Assembly: GCF_025857195.1 (NCBI RefSeq)
Contig: NZ_CP109787.1
Location: forward strand, 4,033,001-4,097,000
Direction of reading: 5' to 3'
Source: Leisingera thetidis
Lineage (GTDB): Bacteria; Pseudomonadota; Alphaproteobacteria; Rhodobacterales; Rhodobacteraceae
Length of the DNA stretch: 64,000 bases
The notes beneath the pieces are model-generated. The model worked only from the letters and a program-made list of their open reading frames with translations. It searched no databases and was not told the origin of the DNA. A program made the position numbers and the translations under genes. This document shows, piece by piece, positions 18,526 to 28,898 of the stretch (its first letter is position 1; every line of letters starts with the position of its first letter).

Positions 18526-19761
18526 ATGTTGCAGATACCTTGGGCCGGAATATTCAGATCGAACCAGATGCAACGGCGAACCACAGCTTCCAGCCGCTCT
18601 TCCGTACTGCAGCCCCGTCCCAAGGGCGAGCTGCTGTGGATTCATGCGACAACGCCTGAACGTTATCTGGCTCTTTGCGATATCGGCCGGCGGCTCAAAT
18701 CCCTGCGCCCGGACCTGTCGGTGCTGGCCAGCTGGGAACCCGGCCTGCGCCTGACCGGAACTGTCGGCTGCGATATTCCCGTTGGTCCGCTTGCCGAGGA
18801 CACCATGGCGGAGGCCCGTGAGTTTCTGAACCACTGGCAGCCTGATGCCTGCATTTGGACTGGCACTCCTGCCCGGCGGAATCTGCTCCGGCAGCTGCGC
18901 GAGCAGGGTACGGGCGTGCTGCTGGCCGACCTGCTTGAGGACGAGATGCCCAACCGCGCCAGCCGTTGGCTGCCGGATCAGCGGCGGCGGCTGCTGGACG
19001 GGCTGACCTGCATCCTGACGCCGTCCAGGGCGGTACAGAACCAGCTGACCCGCGCGGGCTTCCCGGCCGAGCGGGTGGAACTGGCCGGCAAGCTGCGGGT
19101 ATCGGCGGTTCCGCCCGGCTGCAACAATGATGAGCTTGCCGCAATGCAGCAGACCCTGGGCAGCCGCCCGGTCTGGCTGGCGGCCCATGTCAAACCCGGC
19201 GAACTTCCCCGCGTCCTCGAAGCCCACAGGGCTGCTCTGCGGCTGCTGCACCGGCTGCTGCTGGTGATTGCCTTGGATGACTATTCGGAGCTGGACGCCG
19301 CCCGCCGCCTGCTTCAGGACAGCGGGCTGTCTTTTACTGATTGGGACGACGGGGCTGAGCCGGACGATCTTACCCAAGTGCTGCTGACCGGCGGCGAAGA
19401 CCTTGGCCTCTGGTACCGCCTGAGCCCGGTCGCATTTATTGCCAGCAGCCTGGACCCCGCCGCCCAGGGTCAGTCGCCGCTGGATGCTGCTGCCTTGGGC
19501 TCTGCCTTGCTGCACGGGCCCGGCATCCATGCCCACCGCGATCTTTATGAACGCCTGGCCAAAGCCGGCGCCGCTCAACCGGTGCAGACGCAAGCGGACA
19601 TGGCGGATGCGGTGGTTGCGCTTTCCGCTCCGGACAGAGCCGCCGAAATGGCCCTGGCCGGCTGGCAGAGCGTGACCGAAAGCGCAGCCACCACCGACAC
19701 ACTCTTGGAAAAGGTCCAGGATCTGCTAGATCGGCGCGAGGATACCGATGCGGGCACCTGA
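18526..19761 (+). CDS. 3-deoxy-D-manno-octulosonic acid (Kdo) transferase-like glycosyltransferase
   Basis: 411 aa from ATG 18526. The Kdo-transferase N-domain is recognisable ([20 protein letters not shown], then SVLASWEP and [20 protein letters not shown]). A C-domain has [20 protein letters not shown] and a [15 protein letters not shown] loop. The usual N-terminal membrane helix of WaaA is missing or very short. The start is uncertain: TTG 18451 would overlap the previous stop as TTGA (436 aa), and ATG 18568 is a shorter choice; none has a strong ribosome site. It overlaps lpxK by 14 bases, supporting a role in lipid A/inner-core assembly. Confidence 0.8.
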   Translation: MLQIPWAGIFRSNQMQRRTTASSRSSVLQPRPKGELLWIHATTPERYLALCDIGRRLKSLRPDLSVLASWEPGLRLTGTVGCDIPVGPLAEDTMAEAREFLNHWQPDACIWTGTPARRNLLRQLREQGTGVLLADLLEDEMPNRASRWLPDQRRRLLDGLTCILTPSRAVQNQLTRAGFPAERVELAGKLRVSAVPPGCNNDELAAMQQTLGSRPVWLAAHVKPGELPRVLEAHRAALRLLHRLLLVIALDDYSELDAARRLLQDSGLSFTDWDDGAEPDDLTQVLLTGGEDLGLWYRLSPVAFIASSLDPAAQGQSPLDAAALGSALLHGPGIHAHRDLYERLAKAGAAQPVQTQADMADAVVALSAPDRAAEMALAGWQSVTESAATTDTLLEKVQDLLDRREDTDAGT

Positions 19762-20749
19762 TTTCTGGCACAAGCCGCCTGGCGAATTCGACCTGCGGGC
19801 CGCCTTGCTGGCGCCGCTTGGCTGGGCCTATGCGCGCGCAACTGCGTCGCGGCTGGCCAAGGGCAGCCCGCAAGCCCCCGGCGTGCCGGTGATCTGCGTC
19901 GGCAATCTGAACGCAGGCGGCACCGGCAAGACCCCCACTGTGATCTGGCTGCTGGAAACCCTGCGCCGCCTGGGGCATGAGCCGCATGTAGTCACGCGCG
20001 GCTACGGCGGCACGCTGGAAGGGCCGGAGCAGGTCTTTCCGGGCCGCCACAAAGCGGCACAGACGGGGGACGAGCCTTTGCTGCTCGCTGCCTTTGGCGA
20101 GGTCTGGGTTGCAAAGGACCGGGCTGCCGGTGCCCGGGCCGCTGCCGCTGCCGGGGCGACGGTGATCGTGCTCGACGACGGTTTCCAGAACCCTGCCGTG
20201 ACCAAAGATCTATCGCTGATCGTGGTGGACGCCAGGCACGGGTTCGGCAATGGCCGCTGCCTGCCTGCCGGCCCCTTGCGTGAACCAGTCGCCACCGGGC
20301 TGAAACGGGCTGATGCCATTCTGTCTCTGGGACCGGAGCCCGCCCAACAGAAATTTGCCGCCGCCTGGGGCAGCCAGCTGCAACGCTTGCCGCATTTCAC
20401 TGGCGCTCTGGAGCCGCTGCAGACCGGAATGCCCTGGAATGGCACCCGCGTGCTGGCCTTCGCCGGCATCGGCCATCCGCAGAAATTCTTCAACACCCTG
20501 CGCGGTCTCGGTGCTGACATCGCCCGGGCCGAGGCGCTGGACGATCATCAGCCGCTTGCTCCGGCGCTGATGAACCGGCTGGAAAGTGAAGCAAAGCTGA
20601 TGAATGCGCAGCTCGTTACCACGGAAAAGGACGCCGTGCGCCTGCCGGACAAATTCCGCTCCAAGGTGATTACCCTGCCGGTACGTCTGCGGGTTGCCGG
20701 AGATGACGCGTTGAAAGAATTGCTGAAAAAAGCTGCGCCTGCGCCCTGA
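19748..20749 (+). CDS. lpxK: Tetraacyldisaccharide 4'-kinase
   Basis: 333 aa. Phosphorylates the 4' position of the lipid A disaccharide at the inner membrane. The Walker A sequence is [12 protein letters not shown] (about residues 52-63). [33 protein letters not shown] and the late [11 protein letters not shown] motif follow, all diagnostic of LpxK. The N-terminal amphipathic segment [19 protein letters not shown] is the membrane-associating part. Last gene of the pmbA - IMPase - Kdo transferase - lpxK overlapping run. Confidence 0.96.
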   Translation: MRAPDFWHKPPGEFDLRAALLAPLGWAYARATASRLAKGSPQAPGVPVICVGNLNAGGTGKTPTVIWLLETLRRLGHEPHVVTRGYGGTLEGPEQVFPGRHKAAQTGDEPLLLAAFGEVWVAKDRAAGARAAAAAGATVIVLDDGFQNPAVTKDLSLIVVDARHGFGNGRCLPAGPLREPVATGLKRADAILSLGPEPAQQKFAAAWGSQLQRLPHFTGALEPLQTGMPWNGTRVLAFAGIGHPQKFFNTLRGLGADIARAEALDDHQPLAPALMNRLESEAKLMNAQLVTTEKDAVRLPDKFRSKVITLPVRLRVAGDDALKELLKKAAPAP

Positions 20750-20782
20750 CAATCCGCCCGGCATGCGCTGCGGTCCCAAACG

Positions 20783-20808
20783 AAAAAGCCCGGGCGCGCG
20801 GCCCGGGC
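20783..20808 (-). terminator. Intrinsic terminator of the dciA-dsbA transcript
   Basis: GCCCGGGC/GCCCGGGC stem with loop GCGCG, followed on the minus strand by TTTTT. It lies between the convergent dsbA and lpxK genes; the U-tract favours the minus strand, though the hairpin may act in both directions. Confidence 0.85.
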
Positions 20809-20833
20809 ATTCCATCACTGCAGCTGAAAATTC

Positions 20834-21505
20834 TCAACCTGCCAGCTCGGCGTCGATCAGCTTCTTGAAGTCCTCATAGGACTGGTTCGAGACCTTCTCG
20901 CCATTCAGAATGAAGGACGGCGTCGACTCGATCCCGTGCTCGGTTGCGTTCTCCTGATACCACGCCACCAGCGTCTGTGCCTTTTCGCCATCTTGCAGGC
21001 AAGCTTCCAGCTCCTCGTTTTCGATCCCCGCCAGGCGGCCGATCTTGCGCAGCTCGTCAACAATCTCGGATGCGCCGCCCGCGCGTGCCCACTCGGACTG
21101 GCCCTTGTAGATCAGGTCGGAAATGCCAAAGAATTTCTCCGGCCCGGAGCAGCGTGCAATCATCGACGCCCACAACCCGTAGCGGTCGAAATAGACCTCG
21201 CGGTAGATGAACTTCACCTTGCCGGTGTCGATGTAATCAGCCTTCAGCTTCTTAAAGGTTTCATTGTGGAAATTGGCGCAATGCGGGCAGGTGTAGGAGG
21301 CGTATTCGATCAGCGTGACCGGCGCATCCTCGGCTCCAAGCGTCATTTCCGTGATGGCCGAAGTGTCCACGTCAGCCTCTTGCGCAACGGCGGCGCCCAC
21401 CAGCGGGTTCTGCGGCAGATTGCTCTGGCTGTTGAAACCGGACAGGGCATAACCACCCGCAACAACCGCAACAGCGGCAAAGACACCAGACATGAGACGG
21501 GTCAT
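20834..21505 (-). CDS. DsbA-family thiol:disulfide oxidoreductase
   Basis: 223 aa. N-terminal signal/anchor (MTRLMSGVFAAVAVVAGGYA). The redox motif CPHC lies in EYASYTCPHCANFH, followed by a DsbA helical insert and the cis-Pro loop IESTPSFILNG. It belongs to the thioredoxin_4 subgroup (BdbD/DsbA-like) common in alphaproteobacteria, acting in the periplasm as an oxidase or as partner of a DsbB-like protein not seen here. The frame is open upstream, but the signal sequence fixes ATG 21505, which overlaps the dciA stop (ATGA). Confidence 0.93.
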   Translation of the reverse strand: MTRLMSGVFAAVAVVAGGYALSGFNSQSNLPQNPLVGAAVAQEADVDTSAITEMTLGAEDAPVTLIEYASYTCPHCANFHNETFKKLKADYIDTGKVKFIYREVYFDRYGLWASMIARCSGPEKFFGISDLIYKGQSEWARAGGASEIVDELRKIGRLAGIENEELEACLQDGEKAQTLVAWYQENATEHGIESTPSFILNGEKVSNQSYEDFKKLIDAELAG

Positions 21506-22029
21506 TTGAACCCCTTTCCTTGCGTTTTCTGTTTTGTCAGCACATTGCGCCCCAGGCGTTCCAGGGCGGCGCGCAAATCTTCGTTTTCCACCCCGGACGC
21601 TGCCTTGCTGGCCTCTGCCGCATCCTGCGGGTCCGGCTGAAGCGGCGCTTGCACTTTGGGGGCATATTTGAATTCCACGCGGCCGTCGGAAAATCCCGTC
21701 GGTGCCGTTTGCGTGATCCGCACCCTGGAGATGGCATTGAATCCATAGACCGCATTTACCCGCTCGCGCAGACGTTCCTTCTGCATTTCCAGCATCGGCG
21801 CGTTGGCGCCGGTGGTCAGCACCGTCAGCGTGGCGCCAAAGGAGCCGCGGCCATAGCCGACGTTTACCGGCCGCGCCATGGCAGCGATATCCGGCCCGGC
21901 GATCTCTTCCCAATGGGTGAGCAGCCGCGACACTGCGAATCCCCGGCTTTCCCCCGCCTTGCGGATTTGCTCGTTGAGGAGCTTGGAGGTTCGTGCGAAC
22001 CCGCGTGTGGTGCTACGCCTGAATGCCAT
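21502..22029 (-). CDS. DciA-like DUF721 protein
   Basis: 175 aa. The DUF721 core is visible as SRLLTHWEEIAGPDIAAMAR, RGSFGATLTVLTTGAN, and MLEMQKERLRERVNAVYGFN. The family includes DciA, the ancestral bacterial loader of the replicative helicase, which replaces DnaC/DnaI. A KH-like N-domain is followed by a low-complexity C-terminal tail. First gene of the dciA-dsbA pair and divergent from mutY, an arrangement I believe is conserved in Rhodobacteraceae. Whether this copy loads DnaB is inference. Confidence 0.85.
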   Translation of the reverse strand: MAFRRSTTRGFARTSKLLNEQIRKAGESRGFAVSRLLTHWEEIAGPDIAAMARPVNVGYGRGSFGATLTVLTTGANAPMLEMQKERLRERVNAVYGFNAISRVRITQTAPTGFSDGRVEFKYAPKVQAPLQPDPQDAAEASKAASGVENEDLRAALERLGRNVLTKQKTQGKGFK

Positions 22030-22113
22030 GATCTAGCTTTTGCTCGACTGCCTGCCCTATTGTAAAGAGCCGGAATGCAGGCGCCAGCCAAACCGCCGCC
22101 CAAGGAATAACGA

Positions 22114-23178
22114 ATGCGTGACTTGAACAGTGATTGTGCCGCAATGATCAGAGACCTGCTTGCCTGGTATGACGTCCATGCCCGCGAAATGCCCTGGCGG
22201 GTCGGCCCGGCAAAGCGCGCGGCAGGTGAGCGCCCCGATCCCTACAAGGTCTGGCTCAGCGAAGTCATGCTGCAGCAGACCACGGTGGCCGCGGTCCGCG
22301 AGTATTTCCTGCGCTTCACCAAACGCTGGCCGGCGGTGCCGGACCTCGCCGCGGCAGAAGATGCCGACGTGATGAGCGAATGGGCCGGCCTCGGCTACTA
22401 CGCCCGCGCCCGCAACCTGTTGAAATGCGCCCGCGCGGTTGCCAGTGATTTCGGCGGAACCTTCCCGGACAGTTATGAAGGCCTGCTCAAACTGCCCGGC
22501 ATTGGCCCCTATACCGCCGCCGCGATTTCCTCGATCGCCTTTGACCGTCCCGAGACCGTGCTGGACGGCAATGTCGAGCGGGTGATGGCCCGGCTGCATA
22601 ACATCCACGAGCCGCTTCCCGGTGTGAAACCCGTGCTCACGGACCGGGCGGCGGAACTGACCCCGGCGCAGCGGCCCGGCGATTACGCCCAGGCGGTGAT
22701 GGACCTTGGCGCCACCATCTGCACCCCCCGCAACCCGGCCTGCGGCATCTGCCCCTGGCGCGATCCTTGTGCCGCGCGGGCGGCCGGCACCGCCGCTGAA
22801 CTCCCCAGGAAGACGCCCAAGAAACCTAAGCCGACCCGGAACGGCATCGTGTACCTGGCAAAATCGGCTGATGGAACCTGGCTGCTGGAACGGCGCCCGG
22901 ACAAGGGGCTTCTGGGAGGCATGCTCGGCTGGCCCGGATCAGAGTGGAACGAAACCCCTGCCGCCAATCCGCCGTTTGCGGCGGACTGGCAGGGCATAGG
23001 GAGCGAAGTGCGCCATACCTTCACTCATTTCCACTTGATCCTGCAGGTGATGACGGCTGAATTGCCCGCAGGGTTCAATCCAAACCCTGCGCAGGAACTG
23101 ATCCCGCGGCATGATTTCCGCCCCTCAAGCCTGCCAACGGTCATGCGCAAGGCCTTTGACCTGTACCAGGGCCGTTAG
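22114..23178 (+). CDS. mutY: A/G-specific adenine glycosylase
   Basis: 354 aa. Removes A mispaired with 8-oxoG. HhH-GPD domain: WLSEVMLQQTTV carries the catalytic Glu, KLPGIGPYTAAAI is the helix-hairpin-helix, and VLDGNVERV carries the catalytic Asp. The 4Fe-4S ligands are CX6CX2CX5C in CTPRNPACGICPWRDPC. The C-terminal NUDIX-like 8-oxoG recognition domain (residues 235-350) contains the HTFTHFHLIL strand. ATG 22114 is the first plausible start and is divergent from dciA. Confidence 0.97.
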   Translation: MRDLNSDCAAMIRDLLAWYDVHAREMPWRVGPAKRAAGERPDPYKVWLSEVMLQQTTVAAVREYFLRFTKRWPAVPDLAAAEDADVMSEWAGLGYYARARNLLKCARAVASDFGGTFPDSYEGLLKLPGIGPYTAAAISSIAFDRPETVLDGNVERVMARLHNIHEPLPGVKPVLTDRAAELTPAQRPGDYAQAVMDLGATICTPRNPACGICPWRDPCAARAAGTAAELPRKTPKKPKPTRNGIVYLAKSADGTWLLERRPDKGLLGGMLGWPGSEWNETPAANPPFAADWQGIGSEVRHTFTHFHLILQVMTAELPAGFNPNPAQELIPRHDFRPSSLPTVMRKAFDLYQGR

Positions 23179-23262
23179 GTCAGGCTGCACCCCTCTTGGG
23201 TTTTCGGATGTTAGGTCATAGGGTCTCTGCAAACGCGCGCTGACTGATTTGGGAGACCCGGC

Positions 23263-24396
23263 ATGATCGCCCCCGAAACCCTCGCCCGCTGGCAAAGCGC
23301 CCTGCCGTTCTGGATGTCCTTTCTGCTGCTGCCGCTGGTCTGGATTGCCGCGTTGCAGGGCGGCTGGATGCTGTTGCTGCCGCCGCTGGTGACCTGGCAT
23401 CTGTTTGCGGTGCTGGACGGAATGTTCGGGCTCAACGTGGAAAACGCAGACCCGGAAACGCCGGACAGCGCGTTGAAATGGTACAAGGCGCTGACCGCAG
23501 CCTGGGTGCCGCTGCAGTTCGTCACGCTGTTCTGGCTGATCTGGTACGTCAGCGGCGCAGAGCACCTCAGTGCCTTCGAAAAATTCGCAGCCTTCTTTGG
23601 CGTAGGCGTGGTTACAGGGGCCGTTGGCATCAATTACAGCCATGAGCTGATGCACCAATCCAGCCGGGTCGAACGCTGGCTGGGAGACATCCTGCTGGCG
23701 ATGGTGATGTATTCCCATTTCCGCTCCGAACATCTGCTGGTGCATCACCGCTATGTCGGAACCCCGCGCGATCCGGTGACCGCGCGCTATAACGAGGGCT
23801 TTCACCGCTTTTATCCGCGGGTGCTGCGGCAGTGCTGGCATTCGGCCTTCCGCGCCGAGAAGGAAAAGCTGGCAAAAAAGAACCGCCCTTGGAGCGATCG
23901 TTCGAATCCGTTCTTCCGCTACTGGGCACTGCAGGCGGCCATGCTGCTGCTGGCGCTGCTGCTGGGCGGGGCCGGCGGCGTGCTGCTGTTCCTGGTGCAG
24001 GCCGGCGTTGCGATCTGGCAGCTGGAGGTGGTGAACTATGTCGAGCACTACGGGCTGACCCGCAAACATCTGGGCGACGGCAAATATGAGCCCGTGCAGC
24101 CGCGCCACTCCTGGAATGCCGCCCACAAGGCGTCGAACTGGCTGCTGATAAACCTGCAGCGCCATTCGGATCATCACTACAAACCGAACCGCCGCTTTCC
24201 GCTCTTGCAAAATTATACCGAGACTGACGCGCCGCAGCTGCCCTACGGCTATCCGGTGATGACCATTGCCGCCATGATCCCGCCCCTGTGGCGCCGGGTG
24301 ATGAACCCGCGGGTGCGGCGTTGGAGGCAGACATACTATCCCGAGATCACCGACTGGCACGCCTACAACAAAGCAGAAAACCCGATGCCTCGCTGA
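23263..24396 (+). CDS. alkB: AlkB-type alkane 1-monooxygenase
   Basis: 377 aa integral-membrane non-haem di-iron hydroxylase, oxidising the terminal carbon of n-alkanes with rubredoxin as electron donor. All histidine clusters are present: HELMH (127-131), HLLVHH (157-162) and LQRHSDHH (298-305), plus the NYVEHYG signature (258-264). Several hydrophobic helices are seen at residues 15-50, 80-98, 108-123 and 222-252. No rubredoxin, rubredoxin reductase or AlkS-type regulator lies nearby, so it must use partners encoded elsewhere. Its stop is only four bases from the convergent cyclase stop. Confidence 0.95.
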   Translation: MIAPETLARWQSALPFWMSFLLLPLVWIAALQGGWMLLLPPLVTWHLFAVLDGMFGLNVENADPETPDSALKWYKALTAAWVPLQFVTLFWLIWYVSGAEHLSAFEKFAAFFGVGVVTGAVGINYSHELMHQSSRVERWLGDILLAMVMYSHFRSEHLLVHHRYVGTPRDPVTARYNEGFHRFYPRVLRQCWHSAFRAEKEKLAKKNRPWSDRSNPFFRYWALQAAMLLLALLLGGAGGVLLFLVQAGVAIWQLEVVNYVEHYGLTRKHLGDGKYEPVQPRHSWNAAHKASNWLLINLQRHSDHHYKPNRRFPLLQNYTETDAPQLPYGYPVMTIAAMIPPLWRRVMNPRVRRWRQTYYPEITDWHAYNKAENPMPR

Positions 24397-24399
24397 AGC

Positions 24400-25791
24400 T
24401 TATTTCCAGATCAGCACCGTCATCGGCTGGTCCAGCCCGCGCACCTCTTGACCGGGGTGACGGGTGCTGCCGTCCAGCAAGTCCTGTCCCGTCTGTTCAG
24501 CCTTGACCTGCTGCGCCAGCGTTTCGCTGACCACGATCCGGGCTTGCAGCTTGCGGGTCAGGTTCTCCAGCCGCGCGGCGACATTCACTGTCATGCCCAG
24601 AACCGCATATTCCAGCCGGTTGGCGCCGATGTCGCCCAGCAGTGCCTCGCCATAGTGAATGCCGATCCCTGCGCGGATTTCCGGCATGGCCTGGCGGGTG
24701 CGCTCCTTGTTCCATTTCTCCAGTGAGACCCGCATGGCATGGGCACAGGCCAGCGCGTTGCCGGCATCCTGCTGGCCTGCAACCGGCGTGCCGAATGTCG
24801 CCATCAGCCCGTCGCCCAGGTATTTGTCCAGCGTGCCGTGGTGGCGGAACACTTCACGCTCCATCCGGCCGTGAAATTCGCGCAGCAAGTCAATCACCGC
24901 CCGCGGATCCATCCCGGCCGACAACCGGGTAAAGCCAACGATGTCGATAAACAGCACCGCCACATTTTCGCTGCGGACCTGTTTCAGCGGCTCGTCGTTC
25001 TGCGACAGCTGCTCAACCACATTCGGCGAGAAATAGCGCGACAGATTGGCCCGCTCCCGTGTCAGGCTGGCATTGCGCTTCAGCAGCCCGTTGAACCGGC
25101 GCACGGAAAAGCCCAGCGTCACCGCCACCAGCAAAAAGACCACGGCCTCCTGCACCCGCAACTGAACCACAAAACTGTTAGGATCGAAAAACTCTGCCAG
25201 CTCCGGCTCAAAGCCAAGGGCGGCGTTGATGGCTTCGGTCAGGCCGGGAACCGGGCTGGAGAACCACCAGACCAGCCCCAGCGCACTGAGCCACATTGTT
25301 GCCGTCCAGGTGCCGATCGCGATCACCGTACGCCAGGAATAGGCCATGGTGCCTGCAGCGAGAATGACAAAGAAATACTGGAAATTATCGAACCGGTACT
25401 GCATGGCCACCGGTATTTCACGGCTGTCAAAAGGGTTGGGCACAATCAGGCCGTAGGTCATGATGAGAAGATCGAGAAAGATCAGGAACAGCTCCAGACG
25501 CGACCTGCCGACTTTGCCCGCCTGGCTGATGAACCATCCATTGAGGCACAAGAGCGCAAGAATACCGTGGTAGTAGAGCACGCTCCAAACAGGATTCAGA
25601 AAGACAATGAAGACCGCAATAATGGGCAATGCTATCCAGCGGGCCCGCACCGCAAGCTGAAGCCCGCGCCGCTTGTGCGCATCGAGCGCCGCCTCTGCGA
25701 ATCTACTTTCCGCCGGGGAGGTCTGCAGTTGGCTGCCGGTCTCCGCCGCCTGGGCGGCACTGGTTCCGGACGCAAAGGCTGTATCGGTCAT
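24400..25791 (-). CDS. Membrane adenylate/guanylate cyclase
   Basis: 463 aa. An N-terminal cytoplasmic tail is followed by six or so hydrophobic helices (about residues 48-190), a further helix near 205-225, a coiled linker and a class III cyclase catalytic domain (about 265-440). Metal aspartates are in VLFIDIVGFTRLS and KYLGDGLMATFG; GIGIHYGEALLGDIG and VNVAARLENL supply the transition-state Asn and Arg. The substrate-specifying residues were not checked in detail; cAMP is the likely product. Convergent with alkB at almost zero spacing. A second cyclase lies at 29.7 kb. Confidence 0.92.
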   Translation of the reverse strand: MTDTAFASGTSAAQAAETGSQLQTSPAESRFAEAALDAHKRRGLQLAVRARWIALPIIAVFIVFLNPVWSVLYYHGILALLCLNGWFISQAGKVGRSRLELFLIFLDLLIMTYGLIVPNPFDSREIPVAMQYRFDNFQYFFVILAAGTMAYSWRTVIAIGTWTATMWLSALGLVWWFSSPVPGLTEAINAALGFEPELAEFFDPNSFVVQLRVQEAVVFLLVAVTLGFSVRRFNGLLKRNASLTRERANLSRYFSPNVVEQLSQNDEPLKQVRSENVAVLFIDIVGFTRLSAGMDPRAVIDLLREFHGRMEREVFRHHGTLDKYLGDGLMATFGTPVAGQQDAGNALACAHAMRVSLEKWNKERTRQAMPEIRAGIGIHYGEALLGDIGANRLEYAVLGMTVNVAARLENLTRKLQARIVVSETLAQQVKAEQTGQDLLDGSTRHPGQEVRGLDQPMTVLIWK

Positions 25792-25887
25792 CGGCTCTTC
25801 CCCCTGCCCGCAGGCTGCTGCAGCGCCGACAATTCAGATAACTGCCCCGCACTGCACAGGGAATAGCGTATCGGGCCGCACACGCGC

Positions 25888-25914
25888 AAAAAACCCCGCC
25901 TTGGCAAGGCGGGG
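25888..25914 (-). terminator. Intrinsic terminator of ccrM
   Basis: Minus-strand 9-bp CCCCGCCTT/AAGGCGGGG stem with a 3-nt loop followed by TTTTTT, past the ccrM stop and before the cyclase gene start. Confidence 0.9.
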
Positions 25915-25985
25915 CAAGGTGTGCGCCTGTGCTGACAGCACGGGCGCCTGCAATAGACTTTGATGGTCGATGTGCTGCGCGGGCT

Positions 25986-27098
<1,113 letters not shown>

Positions 27099-27144
27099 TC
27101 ATAACCGCGGCGCATTTTTGCGCTCATTAGGTTGTCCACAGGAT

Positions 27145-27160
27145 GAGTCATCGCGGATTC
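27145..27160 (-). promoter_or_regulatory. Paired GANTC sites in the ccrM leader
   Basis: GAGTC at 27145-27149 and GATTC at 27156-27160 are 56-71 bases upstream of the ccrM ATG, within the 107-bp ccrM-rnhB gap. GANTC is the CcrM target. In Caulobacter crescentus the ccrM promoter region also carries two such sites and is sensitive to methylation state. No convincing CtrA box was found by eye. Confidence 0.6.
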
Positions 27161-27196
27161 GAGGTCAATTTGTTTATTATAACAAGACCCTACGGT

Positions 27197-27814
27197 TCAC
27201 TCTTGATACAAGATATTGTGTACCGGCTTAAAGGAGCGCCGATGATGTGGGGTCACTCCAAGCTGAACTAGCGCTTCACGGTGCTGTTTCGAGGGATAGC
27301 CTGCGTTTTTCTCCCAGCCATATCCCGGGAACTGTTGCGCCAAATCCACCATGATCCGGTCGCGCGCCAGTTTGGCCATGATCGAGGCCGCCGCGATGGA
27401 GACTGACTTGGCGTCGCCCTTGACCACCGCCGCGGACGGCAGGGCCAGCCCCTTGGGGATCAGGTTGCCGTCAATCAGCAGATAGTCCGGCGCCGGATCC
27501 AGCGCCGCCACCGCACGTTCCATCGCCAGATGCGAGGCGCGCAAAATATTCAGGGAATCAATCTCTTCCACCGAGGCATGGGCTATGGCCACCTGCGCAG
27601 AGGACAGGATCTTGCCCTCCAGTGCCTCGCGTCTCTTCAGACTCAGTTTCTTGGAGTCGTTAAGGCCTTCGGGCATGGCCGCGGCATCCAGGACCACGGC
27701 CGCGGCCGTCACCGGTCCGGCCAGCGGCCCTCGGCCCACTTCGTCCACTCCTGCGATCCTCAGATACCCTTGGGACAGGGCGGCGGCTTCCAGGCTGTAG
27801 TCGGGCTGTGTCAT
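27197..27814 (-). CDS. rnhB: Ribonuclease HII
   Basis: 205 aa. Cleaves the RNA strand of RNA-DNA hybrids and single ribonucleotides in DNA. GVDEVGRGPLAGPVTAAAV (residues 22-40) carries two catalytic acids. LNDSKKLSLKRRE, YLLIDGN, KGDAKSVSIAAASIMAKLARD and the C-terminal GYPSKQH motif complete the family signature. It is upstream of ccrM on the same strand, with a 107-bp gap carrying ccrM regulatory sites. Confidence 0.97.
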   Translation of the reverse strand: MTQPDYSLEAAALSQGYLRIAGVDEVGRGPLAGPVTAAAVVLDAAAMPEGLNDSKKLSLKRREALEGKILSSAQVAIAHASVEEIDSLNILRASHLAMERAVAALDPAPDYLLIDGNLIPKGLALPSAAVVKGDAKSVSIAAASIMAKLARDRIMVDLAQQFPGYGWEKNAGYPSKQHREALVQLGVTPHHRRSFKPVHNILYQE

Positions 27815-27861
27815 CCCCCCGACAAAACCAATGCCTGCCGCTTATGCAAGTCCTCCAGAAC

Positions 27862-27886
27862 AAAAAAAGGGGGGCCAGAAGCCCCC
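27862..27886 (-). terminator. Intrinsic terminator of the small exported-protein gene
   Basis: GGGGGC/GCCCCC stem with loop CAGAA; on the minus strand it is followed by seven T. It lies 32 bases past the stop of the 27919-28434 gene. Confidence 0.85.
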
Positions 27887-27918
27887 TAGTTTGCTGCTGC
27901 TCGAATCTGCGGTCAGGC

Positions 27919-28434
27919 TCAGCGCCGCACCAGCCGGTAGCCGTGGCTGTTCAGGCAGCCCGGCTTGTAGCCAGTGCGATGGCGCTTGCCATTCCAGAAA
28001 GTCACCCGGCAGGACTGCGGCAAGGACTTGGAGTAGCCATAATTGCGTTCCAGGCAGCCTTTTCCGACCAGCGCGTGATTGCGGCTGTAGCTCGGGAAAT
28101 ACTTCAAGCAATGGGACGGCAGGTTATAGCGGCGCACACTGGGCGGCAGCGGTTTGACATGGCCGCCATGACGGTTGTGACCCTGATGCTTGTGGCCGCC
28201 ATACGAGTGGCTTTGCGGCGGTGGCGTGTAGTGGCGCGTCACCACACGATCGTCATCTCTGGAATGCTTTATGGCCGCGCCAATGATACCAAGCAGTGCC
28301 AAGCCGCCAAGGATTTTTGCGACATCTTCATCGGCGCGGGCAGGTGCTGCCGCAAATCCGGTGATTGCAATGGATGCGGCTACGACCAATGCAATGAATT
28401 TGCGGTGCGGCTGGGGGCGGTGTGTCTGGGCCAT
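27919..28434 (-). CDS. Small exported Cys/His-rich protein, unknown function
   Basis: 171 aa from ATG 28434 (MAQTHRPQPHRKFIALVVAA), 12 codons inside the maximal open frame. A signal peptide ends near PARA-DED. The mature part starts with a short hydrophobic glycine-rich stretch (ILGGLALLGIIGAAIKH) and a His/Pro-rich linker (SYGGHKHQGHNRHGGH). A C-terminal domain follows with evenly spaced cysteines (SHCLKYF, GCLERNYG, QSCRVTFW, GCLNSHGYRLVRR). Similar conserved hypotheticals occur in Rhodobacteraceae. Four Cys suggest two disulfides. No function is known to me. Confidence 0.75.
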   Translation of the reverse strand: MAQTHRPQPHRKFIALVVAASIAITGFAAAPARADEDVAKILGGLALLGIIGAAIKHSRDDDRVVTRHYTPPPQSHSYGGHKHQGHNRHGGHVKPLPPSVRRYNLPSHCLKYFPSYSRNHALVGKGCLERNYGYSKSLPQSCRVTFWNGKRHRTGYKPGCLNSHGYRLVRR

Positions 28435-28604
28435 ATCGGGACCTTTCTGTACTGAATATCCGGAACGCAATTTCTGCGCTTGATGGATCCAGCCTGCCCG
28501 CGGCCCCTCCAGACAGGCAATATCGGCGCGATGTTATCGAATATCAGCCGCCACAACCCCCTGCGGTTATTGAATTTCACGCTGCAGAACCGCAGTATGA
28601 CCGC

Positions 28605-28898
28605 ATGAAACAACACCTCCTGATACCCGCTATTGCGGCCGCCCTTCTGGCGTTCTCCCCGCCGGCTCTGGCGGCTGATTGCTATGCCGATTACAAGGCC
28701 AAGCAGGACAACCCGCTGCGCCTCCACTACGGTGTGATACAGCTTTCCGGCGCCTGCAAGGAGAAGGCCGCCCGGCGCGAAATCCAGGCCCGTATCGCGC
28801 CAGCCGGCTGGACGCTCCTGAATGTCCTGTCCGTCTTCGGCCCCGAAGGCCTGCAGCAAAGGAGGGCGAATGCCGGATCCTACTATCTCCGTTTCTGA
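28605..28898 (+). CDS. Small periplasmic protein, unknown function
   Basis: 97 aa. The signal peptide MKQHLLIPAIAAALLAFSPP ends at ALAAD, followed by CYADYKAKQDNPLRLHYGV, a second Cys in LSGACKEKAA, and a C-terminus WTLLNVLSVFGPEG...SYYLRF (two separate segments). ATG 28605 is set by the signal peptide. The last 29 bases overlap the start of the membrane winged-helix gene, so the two are co-translated. I believe it is a conserved Rhodobacteraceae hypothetical; no domain name is recalled. Confidence 0.75.
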   Translation: MKQHLLIPAIAAALLAFSPPALAADCYADYKAKQDNPLRLHYGVIQLSGACKEKAARREIQARIAPAGWTLLNVLSVFGPEGLQQRRANAGSYYLRF

